NCBI RefSeq assembly: GCF_027105055.1
Contig: NZ_CP114264.1
Location: forward strand, 372,001 to 436,000
Origin: Acinetobacter sp. TR3
Lineage (GTDB): Bacteria; Pseudomonadota; Gammaproteobacteria; Pseudomonadales; Moraxellaceae
DNA: 64,000 nucleotides
Reading direction: 5' to 3'
Shown here: positions 8,295 to 16,660 of the stretch, piece after piece
How positions within the stretch are numbered: position 1 is the stretch's first letter
Layout of the letters: each line of letters starts with the position of its first letter
Made by a program: the position numbers and the translations under genes
Notes under the pieces: generated by a model
What the model was told of the DNA's origin: nothing
The model's database searches: none
What the model saw: the letters and a program-made list of their open reading frames with translations, nothing else

Positions 8295-9173
8295 ATGACA
8301 GCTGTTCAACCTATGCCTCTCTTATTGGATCCTATGCCACACGCATCTGCTGATGCGCCAATTGGGGTTTTTGATTCGGGTATTGGTGGATTATCGATTG
8401 CACAAGAAATTGCACAACATTTACCGAATGAACGCATTCTTTATTATGCAGATACAGCGCATGTTCCCTATGGTGCGCGTTCAGACCAAGAGATTCGCAA
8501 GCTTACTGCTCAAGCAATTGAGTGGTTGTATCGACAAGGTTGCAAAATTGCAGTTGTCGCTTGTAACACTGCTTCAGCTTTTAGTTTGGATTATTTGCGA
8601 GATTATTATGGTGAGCGTTTTCCAATCGTAGGTTTAGTTCCTGCGTTGAAGCCTGCTGTGATTCAAACCCAATCTAAAGTTGTAGCGGTGTTAGCAACAC
8701 CAGCAACTTTTCGTGGTCAATTGATTAAAGATGTCATGCTCAAATTTGCTGAACCTGCTGGAGTGAAAGTTCTCGCTGTAACCAGTTTAAAACTTGTACC
8801 TTTTGTAGAGTCAGGCCAGCAAATGAGTCAAGGTTGTTTGAATGTATTGCAAGAGATTTTACAGCCTGTTGTTGCTCAAGGTGCGGACTTTTTAGTGTTG
8901 GGTTGTACCCATTATCCCTTCCTTAAAGATGCGATTCGTCAGGTTTTTGGTGAAAAGTTAAAGTTAATTGACTCTGGGCAAGCGGTTGCACGACAAACAG
9001 CATACATTTTGATAAAAAATAGGTTATTATGTGACAAAATAAGTCATAATATTACACGTATTGAATGTTATGTCAGTGGTAATAATGCGATTGAGTTATC
9101 ATTAGTGCTCAAACATCTAGTACCAGAACAAATAACATGGACGATTCGCAATTTGGATGAAATTACTGCTTAA
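8295..9173 (+). CDS. murI: Glutamate racemase
   Basis: MurI interconverts L- and D-glutamate to supply D-Glu for peptidoglycan. Family motifs are present: PIGVFDSGIGGLS near the N-terminus, YYADTAHVPYG, the first catalytic Cys in VVACNTASAF and the second in LGCTHYPFL. ATG 8295 is used here. A GTG two codons upstream (8289) and later ATGs at 8313 and 8334 are also possible, and no strong ribosome-binding site decides between them. The short N-terminal extension before the first strand is common in Acinetobacter. No operon partner is certain. Confidence 0.94.
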   Translation: MTAVQPMPLLLDPMPHASADAPIGVFDSGIGGLSIAQEIAQHLPNERILYYADTAHVPYGARSDQEIRKLTAQAIEWLYRQGCKIAVVACNTASAFSLDYLRDYYGERFPIVGLVPALKPAVIQTQSKVVAVLATPATFRGQLIKDVMLKFAEPAGVKVLAVTSLKLVPFVESGQQMSQGCLNVLQEILQPVVAQGADFLVLGCTHYPFLKDAIRQVFGEKLKLIDSGQAVARQTAYILIKNRLLCDKISHNITRIECYVSGNNAIELSLVLKHLVPEQITWTIRNLDEITA

Positions 9174-9277
9174 GTGCGTAAAATCTAATCATATTTGTGG
9201 TTTTATCTAGGTTATCTATTAATAAAATTTAAGCAAAATAGCTTAAAATTATTGATCAGTGAGTTGAGGCTTAGCCT

Positions 9278-10306
9278 ATGCAAGATACCCGTTATCAAGT
9301 GTTTATTTCTACGTCTGGCAATGAAATGCAACCAGAGCGAGCAGTCTTGACTCAAACTTTGGTTGGGATGGGGTTCTTTTCGTGGGGCTTAGAACAGCGC
9401 ACACCATTAAGTACCTCTATTGCTCGTCGTCAAATAGATGACTGTGATTACGTCGTAATCTTATTAGGTAGCCAGTATGGCGAACAATCCGTTTCAGGTG
9501 TGGGTTACATGCATTTGGAATATATTTACGCCATGACGAAGCAGAAACCCGTGATTGTATTCATGCATGAAGATCCTGAATCACGTGATGCTGTATTACA
9601 TGATCATAAATTAGAATTAAGAGAAAAATTCAAAGAGTTTAGAAAACAGCTTCAACATGAAGTTGATCAAGTTTTTACTTATCGGACTTTGCGTGATTTA
9701 GAACTTGCGGTACGTTCGAATATGCCGCAAATGTTAGAACGTTATCCTGTGGTCGGTTGGGTGCGTCCGCAAAATACCCAAGTTTTACAAGATGAAATTG
9801 ACAGTTTGCGTGCAAAAGTAAAACAACTTGAAACTGAAGTTGGAAGTCGAGAAGTCGATCCGATTGCAACTGTTCCAAAGGTATCAATGCATGAGATTTA
9901 TTCATTTGAATATCGTATGCATGCTTATCAAGATGGTAATTTCAAAGAAGTTAAACCATTCCGTAAAATGACATGGGCACAATTACTGAATGTCTTAGGT
10001 GCCTCATTTGTAATTCCTACACCTGAAGAATATTTTTCTAAACGTATGAATGAATATTTAAATGAAACAGGTCTCGATGATGCACGTGTAGAAATGCCAA
10101 GAGCGCATGCTGTTTCTCGCGCGCAAATCAATATTCGTGCACTCCATGAAATTAAAACACAAATGCGTCAAAATGAATGGATCATTCCAACTGGCCGTGA
10201 TGATCGTCAACGGATGTTATGGCAATTGACCTCAAAAGGGCAGAAGTTATTAGAAAGTAATATTTTGGATAGTAATCGGGTTTTTCAATTTAAGACTATG
10301 CATTAA
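9278..10306 (+). CDS. DUF4062 domain protein
   Basis: The N-terminal part (about residues 5-110) fits DUF4062: RYQVFISTSGNEMQPERAVL, then MGFFSWGLEQ, RRQIDDCDYVVILLGSQYG and a Glu-containing HLEYIYAMTKQKPVIVF. This family is related to TIR/SLOG-like sensor domains and occurs in signalling and some defence proteins. A predicted coiled coil follows (about 170-195), then a C-terminal region (about 210-342) containing GRDDRQRMLWQLTSKGQKLL, which looks like a winged-helix-type end. It stands between murI and hemH with normal codon use. The function is unknown; I infer signalling or regulation only from the domain. Confidence 0.75.
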   Translation: MQDTRYQVFISTSGNEMQPERAVLTQTLVGMGFFSWGLEQRTPLSTSIARRQIDDCDYVVILLGSQYGEQSVSGVGYMHLEYIYAMTKQKPVIVFMHEDPESRDAVLHDHKLELREKFKEFRKQLQHEVDQVFTYRTLRDLELAVRSNMPQMLERYPVVGWVRPQNTQVLQDEIDSLRAKVKQLETEVGSREVDPIATVPKVSMHEIYSFEYRMHAYQDGNFKEVKPFRKMTWAQLLNVLGASFVIPTPEEYFSKRMNEYLNETGLDDARVEMPRAHAVSRAQINIRALHEIKTQMRQNEWIIPTGRDDRQRMLWQLTSKGQKLLESNILDSNRVFQFKTMH

Positions 10307-10375
10307 TTCAATTTAAAAAATAATCATAAAGCTGCTAAAGTAATTGAAGAAATTCAGCTATAGCGGAAGCGATCT

Positions 10376-11392
10376 ATGTCAGCTACACCAAAACCAAAAG
10401 TGACTGTGGTTTTAGCAAATTTAGGTACGCCAGACGAAGCCACTGTGCCAGCAGTACGTCGATTTTTAAAACAATTTTTATCCGATACACGTGTAATTGA
10501 AATCCCGAAACCGATTTGGTGGATTATTTTACATTTATTTGTATTGACATTCCGTCCTAAAAGAGTGGCTGAAGCTTATGCTTCCGTATGGTCAAAAGAT
10601 TCACCAATGCGAGAAATTGTGCTTGAGCAAACTGAATTGGTGAAGCGACGTTTACAATCGGAAAATCAGCATTTTGATTTGACGGTTGTTCCTGCTATGA
10701 CCTATGGGCAACCCAGCATATATGGTGTTTTTGAGCAGCTTGAAAAAAACCCACAAGAGCACGTTATCCTTTTACCTTTATTTCCGCAGTATTCCGCAAC
10801 ATCAACAGCACCCCTTTATGATGCTTTTGCAAAATGGATTCCTAAACAACGCCATTTACCCGGTCTGACGTTAATCAAAGATTATTATCAACATCCCATG
10901 TTTATTCAGGCATTGGCGGATAGTGTTGTCGCTTATCAAGCCAAATATGGTAAACCTGAAAAATTATTGATGTCTTTTCATGGTATCCCGCAGCCGTATG
11001 CGGATAAAGGTGATCCCTACGCTGATCGTTGCCGTATGACAGCGAAACTCGTCGCTGAGGCATTGCACTTAAATGAGCATGAATGGGCTATTAGTTTCCA
11101 ATCTCGCTTTGGTAAGCAGGAATGGGTTAAGCCATATACAGATGTGATTTTACAGCAATGGGGTGAGCAAAAAGTTAAATCAGTGCAAGTATTGAGTCCT
11201 GCATTTTCGGCGGATTGTTTAGAAACATTGGAAGAGTTGGCCATCCAGAATAAAGAACTGTTTCAACATGCGGGTGGTGGGGAATATGCTTATATTCCGG
11301 CTTTGAACAGCGATCAAGCGCATATTGATTTGCTTGCTAGTCTGGTTCAGGCTAATCTTGACGCTCTCACTCATACCTTAGCCCATCGTTAA
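10376..11392 (+). CDS. hemH: Ferrochelatase
   Basis: HemH inserts ferrous iron into protoporphyrin IX, the last step of haem synthesis. The 338-aa protein has the opening [13 protein letters not shown], the SMREI-type segment ([10 protein letters not shown]), the catalytic His in [12 protein letters not shown] and the family C-terminal motif [14 protein letters not shown] with its acidic residues. GGAAGCG about 6-12 bases upstream of ATG 10376 could serve for initiation. It is followed after 30 bases by a metallo-hydrolase gene in the same direction, probably in one transcript. Confidence 0.95.
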   Translation: MSATPKPKVTVVLANLGTPDEATVPAVRRFLKQFLSDTRVIEIPKPIWWIILHLFVLTFRPKRVAEAYASVWSKDSPMREIVLEQTELVKRRLQSENQHFDLTVVPAMTYGQPSIYGVFEQLEKNPQEHVILLPLFPQYSATSTAPLYDAFAKWIPKQRHLPGLTLIKDYYQHPMFIQALADSVVAYQAKYGKPEKLLMSFHGIPQPYADKGDPYADRCRMTAKLVAEALHLNEHEWAISFQSRFGKQEWVKPYTDVILQQWGEQKVKSVQVLSPAFSADCLETLEELAIQNKELFQHAGGGEYAYIPALNSDQAHIDLLASLVQANLDALTHTLAHR

Positions 11393-11422
11393 ATTGATGT
11401 TTTATTTCGCCAGAGGTTTTTT

Positions 11423-12067
11423 ATGTTGCAAGTCAAAATTGTACCCGTTACTGCATTTGCCCAAAATTGTTCTATTCTTTGGGATAGTGAAAGTAAAGAT
11501 GCTGTTTTGATTGACGCAGGTGGTGATGCCGCTGTACTCAAACAACAAGTAGAAGCACTCGGTTTAAATGTTAAAGCACTTTGGTTAACGCATGGGCATC
11601 TTGATCATGCAGGTGCGGTAGGTGAACTTGCTAAGACATGGAATATTCCAGTGATTGGGCCGCATAAAGAAGATCAGTTTTGGCTTGATATGATCCAAGA
11701 AGTCTCAGCACGCTATGGTTTCCCGATCCCACAACCTGTCAAAGTTGATCAGTGGTTAGAGGGGGGCGAAACGTTGAAACTGGGTGAAGATGAGTTTGAA
11801 GTCCGTTTTGCGCCAGGTCATACCCCAGGTCATGTGATGTTCTATAATGCCAAACATGGTTTGCTCTGGACCGGTGATGTATTGTTCAAAGGTTCGATTG
11901 GGCGTACTGATTTTCCAAAAGGTAATCATCAGCAATTACTGGATTCAATTCAACGTGAATGTTTTAGTTTGCCTGATGAAACTCAGTTTATTTCAGGTCA
12001 TGGACCTATCAGTACTATTGGTTATGAAAAGCAATTTAACCCATTTGTTGCAAGCAAAGCAGGTTAG
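11423..12067 (+). CDS. gloC: MBL-fold hydrolase, glyoxalase II-like (YcbL/GloC type)
   Basis: A 214-aa metallo-beta-lactamase-fold protein of the short glyoxalase II group, which hydrolyses S-lactoylglutathione-type thioesters with bound zinc. Metal-binding motifs are visible: THGHLDHAG (HxHxDH), His in APGHTPGHV, Asp in [16 protein letters not shown] and the final His in ISGHGP. The length agrees with YcbL rather than with full-length GloB, which has an extra C-terminal domain. AGAGG 8 bases upstream supports ATG 11423. The last 4 bases overlap the end of the convergent yacG gene. Confidence 0.88.
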   Translation: MLQVKIVPVTAFAQNCSILWDSESKDAVLIDAGGDAAVLKQQVEALGLNVKALWLTHGHLDHAGAVGELAKTWNIPVIGPHKEDQFWLDMIQEVSARYGFPIPQPVKVDQWLEGGETLKLGEDEFEVRFAPGHTPGHVMFYNAKHGLLWTGDVLFKGSIGRTDFPKGNHQQLLDSIQRECFSLPDETQFISGHGPISTIGYEKQFNPFVASKAG

Positions 12068-12255
12068 TCCTCATAATCATCTTCTTGGCGTTGTAAGCCT
12101 GCTTGAGGAGCATCTTGAGTCGGTAATTTATATTCATCACTTGCCCAAGCACCTAGGTCGATCAATTTACAACGCTCTGAGCAAAAAGGACGAAATTCAT
12201 TAGCTTCCCAAGTGCTGGCTTCACCACAACGAGGACAGGGAAATGTACGTGGCAT
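12064..12255 (-). CDS. yacG: DNA gyrase inhibitor YacG (zinc-binding)
   Basis: A 63-aa zinc-ribbon protein that in E. coli binds GyrB and blocks DNA binding by gyrase. The four zinc Cys residues are in [10 protein letters not shown] and [12 protein letters not shown], followed by the family's WASDEY segment. The C-terminal tail is acidic (QEDDYED). The gene converges with the gloC-like gene and overlaps its stop by 4 bases, an unusually tight 3' overlap without room for a terminator. A divergent methyltransferase gene starts 91 bases away. Confidence 0.94.
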   Translation of the reverse strand: MPRTFPCPRCGEASTWEANEFRPFCSERCKLIDLGAWASDEYKLPTQDAPQAGLQRQEDDYED

Positions 12256-12346
12256 AGAAAATTCCTAAAACATAAAACAAATAGATTAGGCAAAAGTAAA
12301 GTGAGTTGTTAGACTTATGCCGATTTCTAGATAGTTTGATGAGATT

Positions 12347-12991
12347 ATGTCGATTCGTCAATTTCAAGCACAACGTATGCAAGCCCCTCGTGATTTTATT
12401 GCCATTCCTAGTACACCGATTTGTGTCGAAATTGGTGCTGGAAAAGGCAAACATGCCTTGTTGTTTACGGGGCAAAATCCGCAAACCACGTTGTATGCGA
12501 TTGAACGAACCAAAGAAAAATTTATGGCGATGCAAAAACAGCATCAACTAGAACCGCGTGAATATCTCAATCCGATTCATGCCGATGCTTTACCTTGGAT
12601 TGTGCATGCCTTATATCCAGCTCAAGTGGAACAATTTTTTATTCTTTACCCAAATCCAGAGCCGCATAATCCTGCACAGCGTTGGCTGAATATGCCATTC
12701 TTTGAGTTCTTAGTATCTCGCCTTCAGCCCAATGGTACGCTTACGCTCGCAAGTAATATCCCTTCATATATTGATGAAGCGGAACAGCAGTTGCTTGAGC
12801 TGTGGAAATTACCGTATGAAAAACAAAAAATTGCAGCAGATTCTGCACGTACTCATTTTGAAATTAAGTACTTGGAACGTGGTGAGTTGTGCCAACAACT
12901 GATCATTCGAAAACCAGAAGGCTATACAACCCGTTTTGATGATTTCGCACCTTTGCAAGGGCAGAATATTCAAGAGAACCTTGATGTCTAA
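12347..12991 (+). CDS. TrmB-like SAM-dependent methyltransferase
   Basis: The SAM-binding motif VEIGAGKGKHALLF and the order of motifs resemble tRNA (guanine-N7)-methyltransferase TrmB. However, the TrmB hallmark FPDPWPKKRH is replaced by LYPNPEPHNPAQRW, and the tRNA-contacting basic residues are reduced. It is therefore a divergent paralogue (214 aa) whose substrate cannot be stated; a true trmB is expected elsewhere in the genome. Its last 8 bases overlap the start of the flavoprotein gene, indicating translational coupling. Confidence 0.72.
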   Translation: MSIRQFQAQRMQAPRDFIAIPSTPICVEIGAGKGKHALLFTGQNPQTTLYAIERTKEKFMAMQKQHQLEPREYLNPIHADALPWIVHALYPAQVEQFFILYPNPEPHNPAQRWLNMPFFEFLVSRLQPNGTLTLASNIPSYIDEAEQQLLELWKLPYEKQKIAADSARTHFEIKYLERGELCQQLIIRKPEGYTTRFDDFAPLQGQNIQENLDV

Positions 12992-14174
12992 ACGCATTGC
13001 GATTATTGGTGCAGGTCCAGCGGGCTTGATGGCTGCTGAAGTGTTGAGTCAATACAACTATCAAATTGATGTGTTTGAACAAAAGCCTTCGGCTGCCCGT
13101 AAGTTTCTTATGGCGGGAAAAACGGGTTTAAATATCTCACATGCTGAACCTGTAGAGACTTTTGTACAGCGCTATGATCGTGTGGATTGGTTGAGCCCTT
13201 GGGTGAAACAATGGGATGCTCAGTGGATTCAAAATTGGATGCAAGGTCTTGGGATCGATTCGTATGTCGGCAGTTCAGGACGCGTCTTCCCTGTAGAAAT
13301 GAAAGCAGCGCCGTTACTTCGTGCTTGGTTAAAACGCTTGATTCAGAACGGTGTGAAATTTCATTATCGTCATCGTTGTGTGGATTTATCCAACAATCAA
13401 CTCACGATAGAGAATCAGACTCAGCAATTTAGTGCAACTTATGATGCGATTGTGTTGGCCTGTGGAGCAGTGTCATGGTCACAATTAGGCAGTGATGGCG
13501 CTTGGCAGCAATGGCTTCCTTCCGATGAGATTGAACCATTTCAGGCTAGCAATGCTGGGGTTCTGAAACAATGGTCGTCGTTTATGCAAGATTGTTTTGG
13601 TCAGCCACTCAAACGAGTTGATGCGTGGGTTACATCTGAGCGAAAGACACATGGCGATATCATCATTACGCATTATGGTTTTGAGAGTGGTGTGATTTAT
13701 AAGCTGGGGCGTGATTTAAGAACACAGCTGAGCCAAAAGAAAAACCTAAAACTTCACCTAGACTTACTTCCAGATCTCAGTATTGAACAATTAGAAAAGA
13801 AGTTACAAGCCAATAAGAAGCAGTCACTTACTAACCTTTGGCGTAAAGCAGGCTTGGATCAGGTCAAAATTAATCTGCTTCGGGAAATCGTTGATAAAAG
13901 CTTATGGTCAGATGCCAAGCAAATGGTGCAGCAGATCAAACATCTCAGTATTTCTTTAGATGGCTTCCGTCCAATCGAAGAAGCGATTAGCTGTGCGGGC
14001 GGGGTCAAGCAAGATATTTTATCTCCACAATTGCAATTGAAATCTAATCCTTATGTGTTTTGCTGTGGCGAAATGCTGGACTGGGATGCACCAACAGGTG
14101 GATATTTGCTGACGGCTTGTTTTGCCACAGGGCGAGCAGCAGGGCAAGGCGTACAACATTTTTTAAGCAGATAA
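12984..14174 (+). CDS. HI0933-like / TIGR03862 family flavoprotein
   Basis: A 396-aa FAD-dependent protein of unknown reaction. The N-terminal Rossmann motif is RIAIIGAGPAGLMAAEVL, followed by the family segment KFLMAGKTGLNISHAE, a mid-protein VLACGAVSWSQLGSDG and the C-terminal FAD motif CCGEMLDWDAPTGGYLL. This matches the TIGR03862/HI0933 group. I chose ATG 12984 because it directly precedes the FAD motif; the frame is open further upstream, but that part runs inside the preceding gene. It overlaps the TrmB-like gene by 8 bases and is probably co-translated with it. Confidence 0.88.
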   Translation: MSKRIAIIGAGPAGLMAAEVLSQYNYQIDVFEQKPSAARKFLMAGKTGLNISHAEPVETFVQRYDRVDWLSPWVKQWDAQWIQNWMQGLGIDSYVGSSGRVFPVEMKAAPLLRAWLKRLIQNGVKFHYRHRCVDLSNNQLTIENQTQQFSATYDAIVLACGAVSWSQLGSDGAWQQWLPSDEIEPFQASNAGVLKQWSSFMQDCFGQPLKRVDAWVTSERKTHGDIIITHYGFESGVIYKLGRDLRTQLSQKKNLKLHLDLLPDLSIEQLEKKLQANKKQSLTNLWRKAGLDQVKINLLREIVDKSLWSDAKQMVQQIKHLSISLDGFRPIEEAISCAGGVKQDILSPQLQLKSNPYVFCCGEMLDWDAPTGGYLLTACFATGRAAGQGVQHFLSR

Positions 14175-14240
14175 ATACGCTGTTTTGTACTTTGTTTGAT
14201 ATGTGAATAGTGTTAGTTTTGAGTAGTCAATAAATATAGG

Positions 14241-14423
14241 ATGTATGATGATATGTCTGAACAATCGCCAGTATATCAAGGGAGTTGTTTATGTCAGGGC
14301 ATCCGCTACGAAATTCAGGGTGAAATTGGTGAGATCGTTCAGTGCCATTGTCAGCGTTGCCGTAAAGCGAACGGGACTGCATTACAGATGATTTACCACA
14401 ATATATCGAACGCCCATAAGTAG
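14241..14423 (+). pseudogene. GFA/DUF636 family gene with internal deletion
   Basis: The first 45-50 codons encode the start of a glutathione-dependent formaldehyde-activating (Mss4-like) zinc protein: GSCLCQGIRYEIQG and CHCQRCRKANGTAL give the Cys ligands. Full-length members have about 120-140 residues, but this frame stops after 60. A different frame starting at 14387 reads DDLPQYIERP and then TAA (14417-14419), which is how these proteins usually end. I therefore read this as an internal deletion of about 60-80 codons with a frame change near 14386. The product lacks the second zinc-binding half and is unlikely to work. Confidence 0.75.
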
Positions 14424-14437
14424 GTAGTGCAAGCATT

Positions 14438-15076
14438 ATGATTTTTGAAACCTCTGAGTTAGATGCAAATCAGATCTATCGTTTGTTGGTTGGGGGAATT
14501 ACGCCTAGACCCATCGCATGGATCAGTACCATTTCTGCTAGTGGCGTAGCCAATATAGCCCCTTATTCATTCTTTAACGTTGCGAGTTGTCATCCTCCCA
14601 TCCTTTGGTATTCACAAGTCAATCCAAGAAATGGGCAAGATAAAGATACTTTGAGAAATTTAATCGAGACGCAACAATGTGCGATTCATATTGTAAATTC
14701 ACAACTGCTTGAACAGATGAATTTATCTTGTGCTGTATTGCCTCCAGAGCAAAGTGAGTTTGATTTTGCTGAGATTGAGTCTGAACCAAGCCATGCGGTC
14801 GCAGCCTTGGCAGTAAAATATGCACCAGTGCGATATGAATGCGAATTAAGAGAAGTCATTCAACTCAGTAGCTTAGCATCTGGAGGTACAGTCGTATTGC
14901 TGGATGTCAAATCGATTTATGTTGATGATCGGTTATGGGATGGACAGATGATTGATCAACAGCAACTCGATAGTGTTGGGAAAATGGGTGGCGATTTTTA
15001 TAGTTTAACGACAGATTTATCTAAATTAGTTAGACCCAACATTACAATAGAAAATGATGATAAAAAAGGAGGTTAA
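14438..15076 (+). CDS. Flavin reductase-like FMN-binding split-barrel protein
   Basis: A 212-aa protein of the flavin reductase-like family. Typical features are the N-terminal YRLLVGGITPRPIAWIST, then NIAPYSFFNVASCHPPIL, where FMN phosphate is normally bound, and KDTLRNL. Members reduce flavins for monooxygenases or use FMN in small-molecule redox reactions; the partner here is unknown. It starts 14 bases after the stop of the broken GFA frame and ends at a palindromic terminator. The C-terminal tail ending DDKKGG overlaps the terminator stem. Confidence 0.85.
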   Translation: MIFETSELDANQIYRLLVGGITPRPIAWISTISASGVANIAPYSFFNVASCHPPILWYSQVNPRNGQDKDTLRNLIETQQCAIHIVNSQLLEQMNLSCAVLPPEQSEFDFAEIESEPSHAVAALAVKYAPVRYECELREVIQLSSLASGGTVVLLDVKSIYVDDRLWDGQMIDQQQLDSVGKMGGDFYSLTTDLSKLVRPNITIENDDKKGG

Positions 15077-15088
15077 GTACCTCCTTTA
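15065..15088. terminator. Bidirectional terminator overlapping a stop codon
   Basis: AAAGGAGGT and ACCTCCTTT form a stem that includes the last codons and stop of the flavin reductase gene. T-rich sequence follows (ATCTTATTTT). It lies between convergent genes and could serve both. Confidence 0.7.
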
Positions 15089-15090
15089 TC

Positions 15091-15423
15091 TTATTTTGCA
15101 GTCAGTGCTTTACCTTCAAACTTCACGCCATCCCAGCCATTTTGCATAAACTGACGGATATTTTGATGATCTGTTGCTTCAGGTGTCGCCAATACAGATG
15201 CATAATGTTCCGCAAATAAACTGAGCGTCTCCGCTTGATTTAAGCCTTCGATTTGCGCAAAGCTGAGTACTTTTGCGCTGCCTTGGTTTTCGGTTGCAGC
15301 ATTTGATTGTGCGCCATTTTGAAAGGCTGTTGGCGTATGTTGATAACGCGCTTCAATAAATGCCAATACGTCTGCAAACTTTGCTGAACCATCTTTAAGT
15401 TGTGCCAATAAGCTTTGAGCCAT
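15091..15423 (-). CDS. HopJ type III effector family protein
   Basis: A 110-aa protein of the HopJ family. Despite the name, this family is found in many non-pathogens without type III secretion. Conserved segments are FIEARYQHTPTAFQNG, ENQGSAKVLSFAQ, LFAEHYASVLATPEATDHQ and NIRQFMQNGWDGVKFEG. I chose ATG 15423 because it starts MAQSLLAQL with GGAA about 9 bases upstream; the frame is open for 19 more codons but those read unlike the family. No secretion genes lie nearby, so an effector role is not implied. Confidence 0.85.
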   Translation of the reverse strand: MAQSLLAQLKDGSAKFADVLAFIEARYQHTPTAFQNGAQSNAATENQGSAKVLSFAQIEGLNQAETLSLFAEHYASVLATPEATDHQNIRQFMQNGWDGVKFEGKALTAK

Positions 15424-15549
15424 TTCAAAATTCCATATTTGGTGAAGTAATGCCCGCATCATAACATTTAAATACAGCATCGTATTTGAACTGGACGTTG
15501 TAATCTTGGCATTTTATGCTCAAAGCGAGCATCAATCTTTTGAATAATA

Positions 15550-16401
15550 ATGAATAGACACCGTTTAAGGTGGTCCTCACCATGGTCTACATTGCGATTT
15601 TTCGCACCGATATTAAGTTGTCGTTTTGTCTTGCAACTCCGTCGTATGGTGATGCGCATTCTTCCTTTTATGCGTTTACAAAGTCAGGTGAGCAATGTGG
15701 TTTATTTGTCTTGGTTGGTGGATGTTGAGCAAGTTCGCCAGCGTTATCCAGATCCTGTTATTTTATGGGAAAAGCAGGGCAAAACCATCTTTACTATTTT
15801 AACTTATCAGCACCAGCATTTTGGCTTTAATTTCCTTGGAAAACTACGCCAGCTAATGCCTTCACCTCGGCAGAGTAATTGGCGCTTTTATTTAGATGAA
15901 TCAAAGCCCAAGACCGTAATCTTTGAACAAGTGATCGTTGATCAAGCTCTGTATGTGATCGGTGGTCGCCTCGCCAGTGATGTGATGCCTGCGCAATATG
16001 CGCCAAATTTTCAGCATCAACGAGATGGAAACGCGATTCATACTTGTATTCGCATGGATGAAGATTATTCTTTTAGCAGTGATATACACATCACCACGCA
16101 GAAACGTTTACCTGAGGCTTGGCAAAGCTTATTTTCCTCATGGGAGGAGGCCGTTCAATTTTTGGTGGATCAAGATCATGCGTGGGCTGAATGGATTGAC
16201 CAACCGACTCGGATGTCGCAAGGGGATATCAACATGCCTGTGCAATTTCAACAAATTCAGGCTGCTGAGATCCATAAATTACAGGCTCCTCAATTGTTGC
16301 AACAATTTGATTTAGATGATGATGCCGCAGTTTTCACTTTTGTGATTCCTAAACTGGATTTTTATGTGGTGGGAGAAAAAGTATTGCCAGAATCTCAATA
16401 A
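15550..16401 (+). CDS. DUF2071/YqjF-like hypothetical protein
   Basis: A protein of up to 283 aa with a likely single-domain beta-rich fold. The order VVYLSWLVDVEQVRQRYP, SNWRFYLDE, VIGGRLASDVMP and TFVIPKLDFYVVGE loosely resembles DUF2071 (an acetoacetate decarboxylase-like fold), but I am not certain. The Arg-rich first 45 residues may not be translated; ATG 15646 (MRILPF region) is an alternative start, and no ribosome-binding site is strong. It is divergent from the HopJ gene. Two DnaA-box-like sequences follow its stop codon directly. Confidence 0.6.
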   Translation: MNRHRLRWSSPWSTLRFFAPILSCRFVLQLRRMVMRILPFMRLQSQVSNVVYLSWLVDVEQVRQRYPDPVILWEKQGKTIFTILTYQHQHFGFNFLGKLRQLMPSPRQSNWRFYLDESKPKTVIFEQVIVDQALYVIGGRLASDVMPAQYAPNFQHQRDGNAIHTCIRMDEDYSFSSDIHITTQKRLPEAWQSLFSSWEEAVQFLVDQDHAWAEWIDQPTRMSQGDINMPVQFQQIQAAEIHKLQAPQLLQQFDLDDDAAVFTFVIPKLDFYVVGEKVLPESQ

Positions 16402-16403
16402 AT

Positions 16404-16429
16404 TGTGGATAACTTTGTGTTTATACACA
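16404..16429. promoter_or_regulatory. Two DnaA-box-like 9-mers in opposite orientation
   Basis: TGTGGATAA (16404-16412) is the exact complement of the consensus box TTATCCACA. TTATACACA (16421-16429) fits TTATNCACA on the plus strand. They are 8 bases apart, directly upstream of the crcB leader promoter. Binding is inferred only. Confidence 0.4.
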
Positions 16430-16433
16430 GCAG

Positions 16434-16461
16434 TTGAGTTGTCGAAAAATTATGTTATTTT
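16434..16461 (+). promoter_or_regulatory. Candidate promoter of the fluoride unit
   Basis: TTGAGT (16434-16439), a 16-base spacer and TATTTT (16456-16461) would start transcription near 16467, just where the riboswitch begins. The match is moderate, but the position is convincing. Confidence 0.55.
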
Positions 16462-16467
16462 AGAGCA

Positions 16468-16522
16468 AAAGAGATGGCATTCCTCCTATTACAAACCGCC
16501 GTTTTGGCTAATGATGCCTACG
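16468..16522 (+). promoter_or_regulatory. Fluoride riboswitch (crcB motif)
   Basis: The stretch fits the crcB-motif aptamer: GAGATGGCAT, then TCCTCC, the invariant AAACCGCC, GGCTAATGATGCC and CTACG. The helix GGCAT with ATGCC and the ACCGCC...GGC element are as expected for the fluoride-binding fold. Downstream, CCTACG (16517-16522) can pair with CGTAGG (16540-16545), using aptamer bases, and GAACAG (16530-16535) can pair with CTGTTC (16558-16563) before TCATTTTT; these are candidate expression-platform hairpins. The next full gene is the fluoride channel crcB, which agrees with the known role of this riboswitch. Confidence 0.93.
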
Positions 16523-16582
16523 TTACCTTGAACAGGGGGCGTAGGTTTGTGCGTGCTCTGTTCTCATTTTTGGAGTTCGCAG

Positions 16583-16657
16583 ATGACAAATTTTCAGAAA
16601 AATATTTATCAATCTATGTTTAATGTCTGTTTATCTCCAACCTCAGGTTTGGAGTAA
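16583..16657 (+). CDS. 24-codon leader ORF between riboswitch and crcB
   Basis: ATG 16583 has TGGAG 6-10 bases upstream and opens a 24-codon frame (starting MTNFQKNIYQSMFNV) that ends with GAG TAA at 16652-16657. The crcB start follows 3 bases later, and the last codons contain the crcB Shine-Dalgarno GGAG (16651-16654). Ribosomes finishing this frame would disrupt the hairpin that hides that site. I recognise no homologue. The ORF may matter only as a translational coupler. Translation is inferred from the ribosome-binding site and spacing. Confidence 0.5.
   Translation: MTNFQKNIYQSMFNVCLSPTSGLE
16635..16654 (+). promoter_or_regulatory. Hairpin sequestering the crcB Shine-Dalgarno
   Basis: CTCCAA (16635-16640) pairs with TTGGAG (16649-16654), and CC/GG can extend the stem past one bulged T with a TCA loop. 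The 3' arm contains GGAG, the ribosome-binding site 6 bases before the crcB ATG. Confidence 0.6.
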
Positions 16658-16660
16658 GTT

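Noticed and set aside
12221..12547. 108-codon minus-strand ORF
   Set aside because: Overlaps yacG and the TrmB-like gene in other frames; no domain and no translation signals.
12936..12983. Upstream start for the HI0933-like flavoprotein
   Set aside because: These codons overlap the preceding gene and precede the FAD motif by an atypical, non-conserved-looking extension; ATG 12984 fits better.
15091..15423. HopJ 'type III effector' as a sign of a secretion-linked virulence gene
   Set aside because: The family is widespread in free-living bacteria and no type III secretion genes are present; the name is historical.
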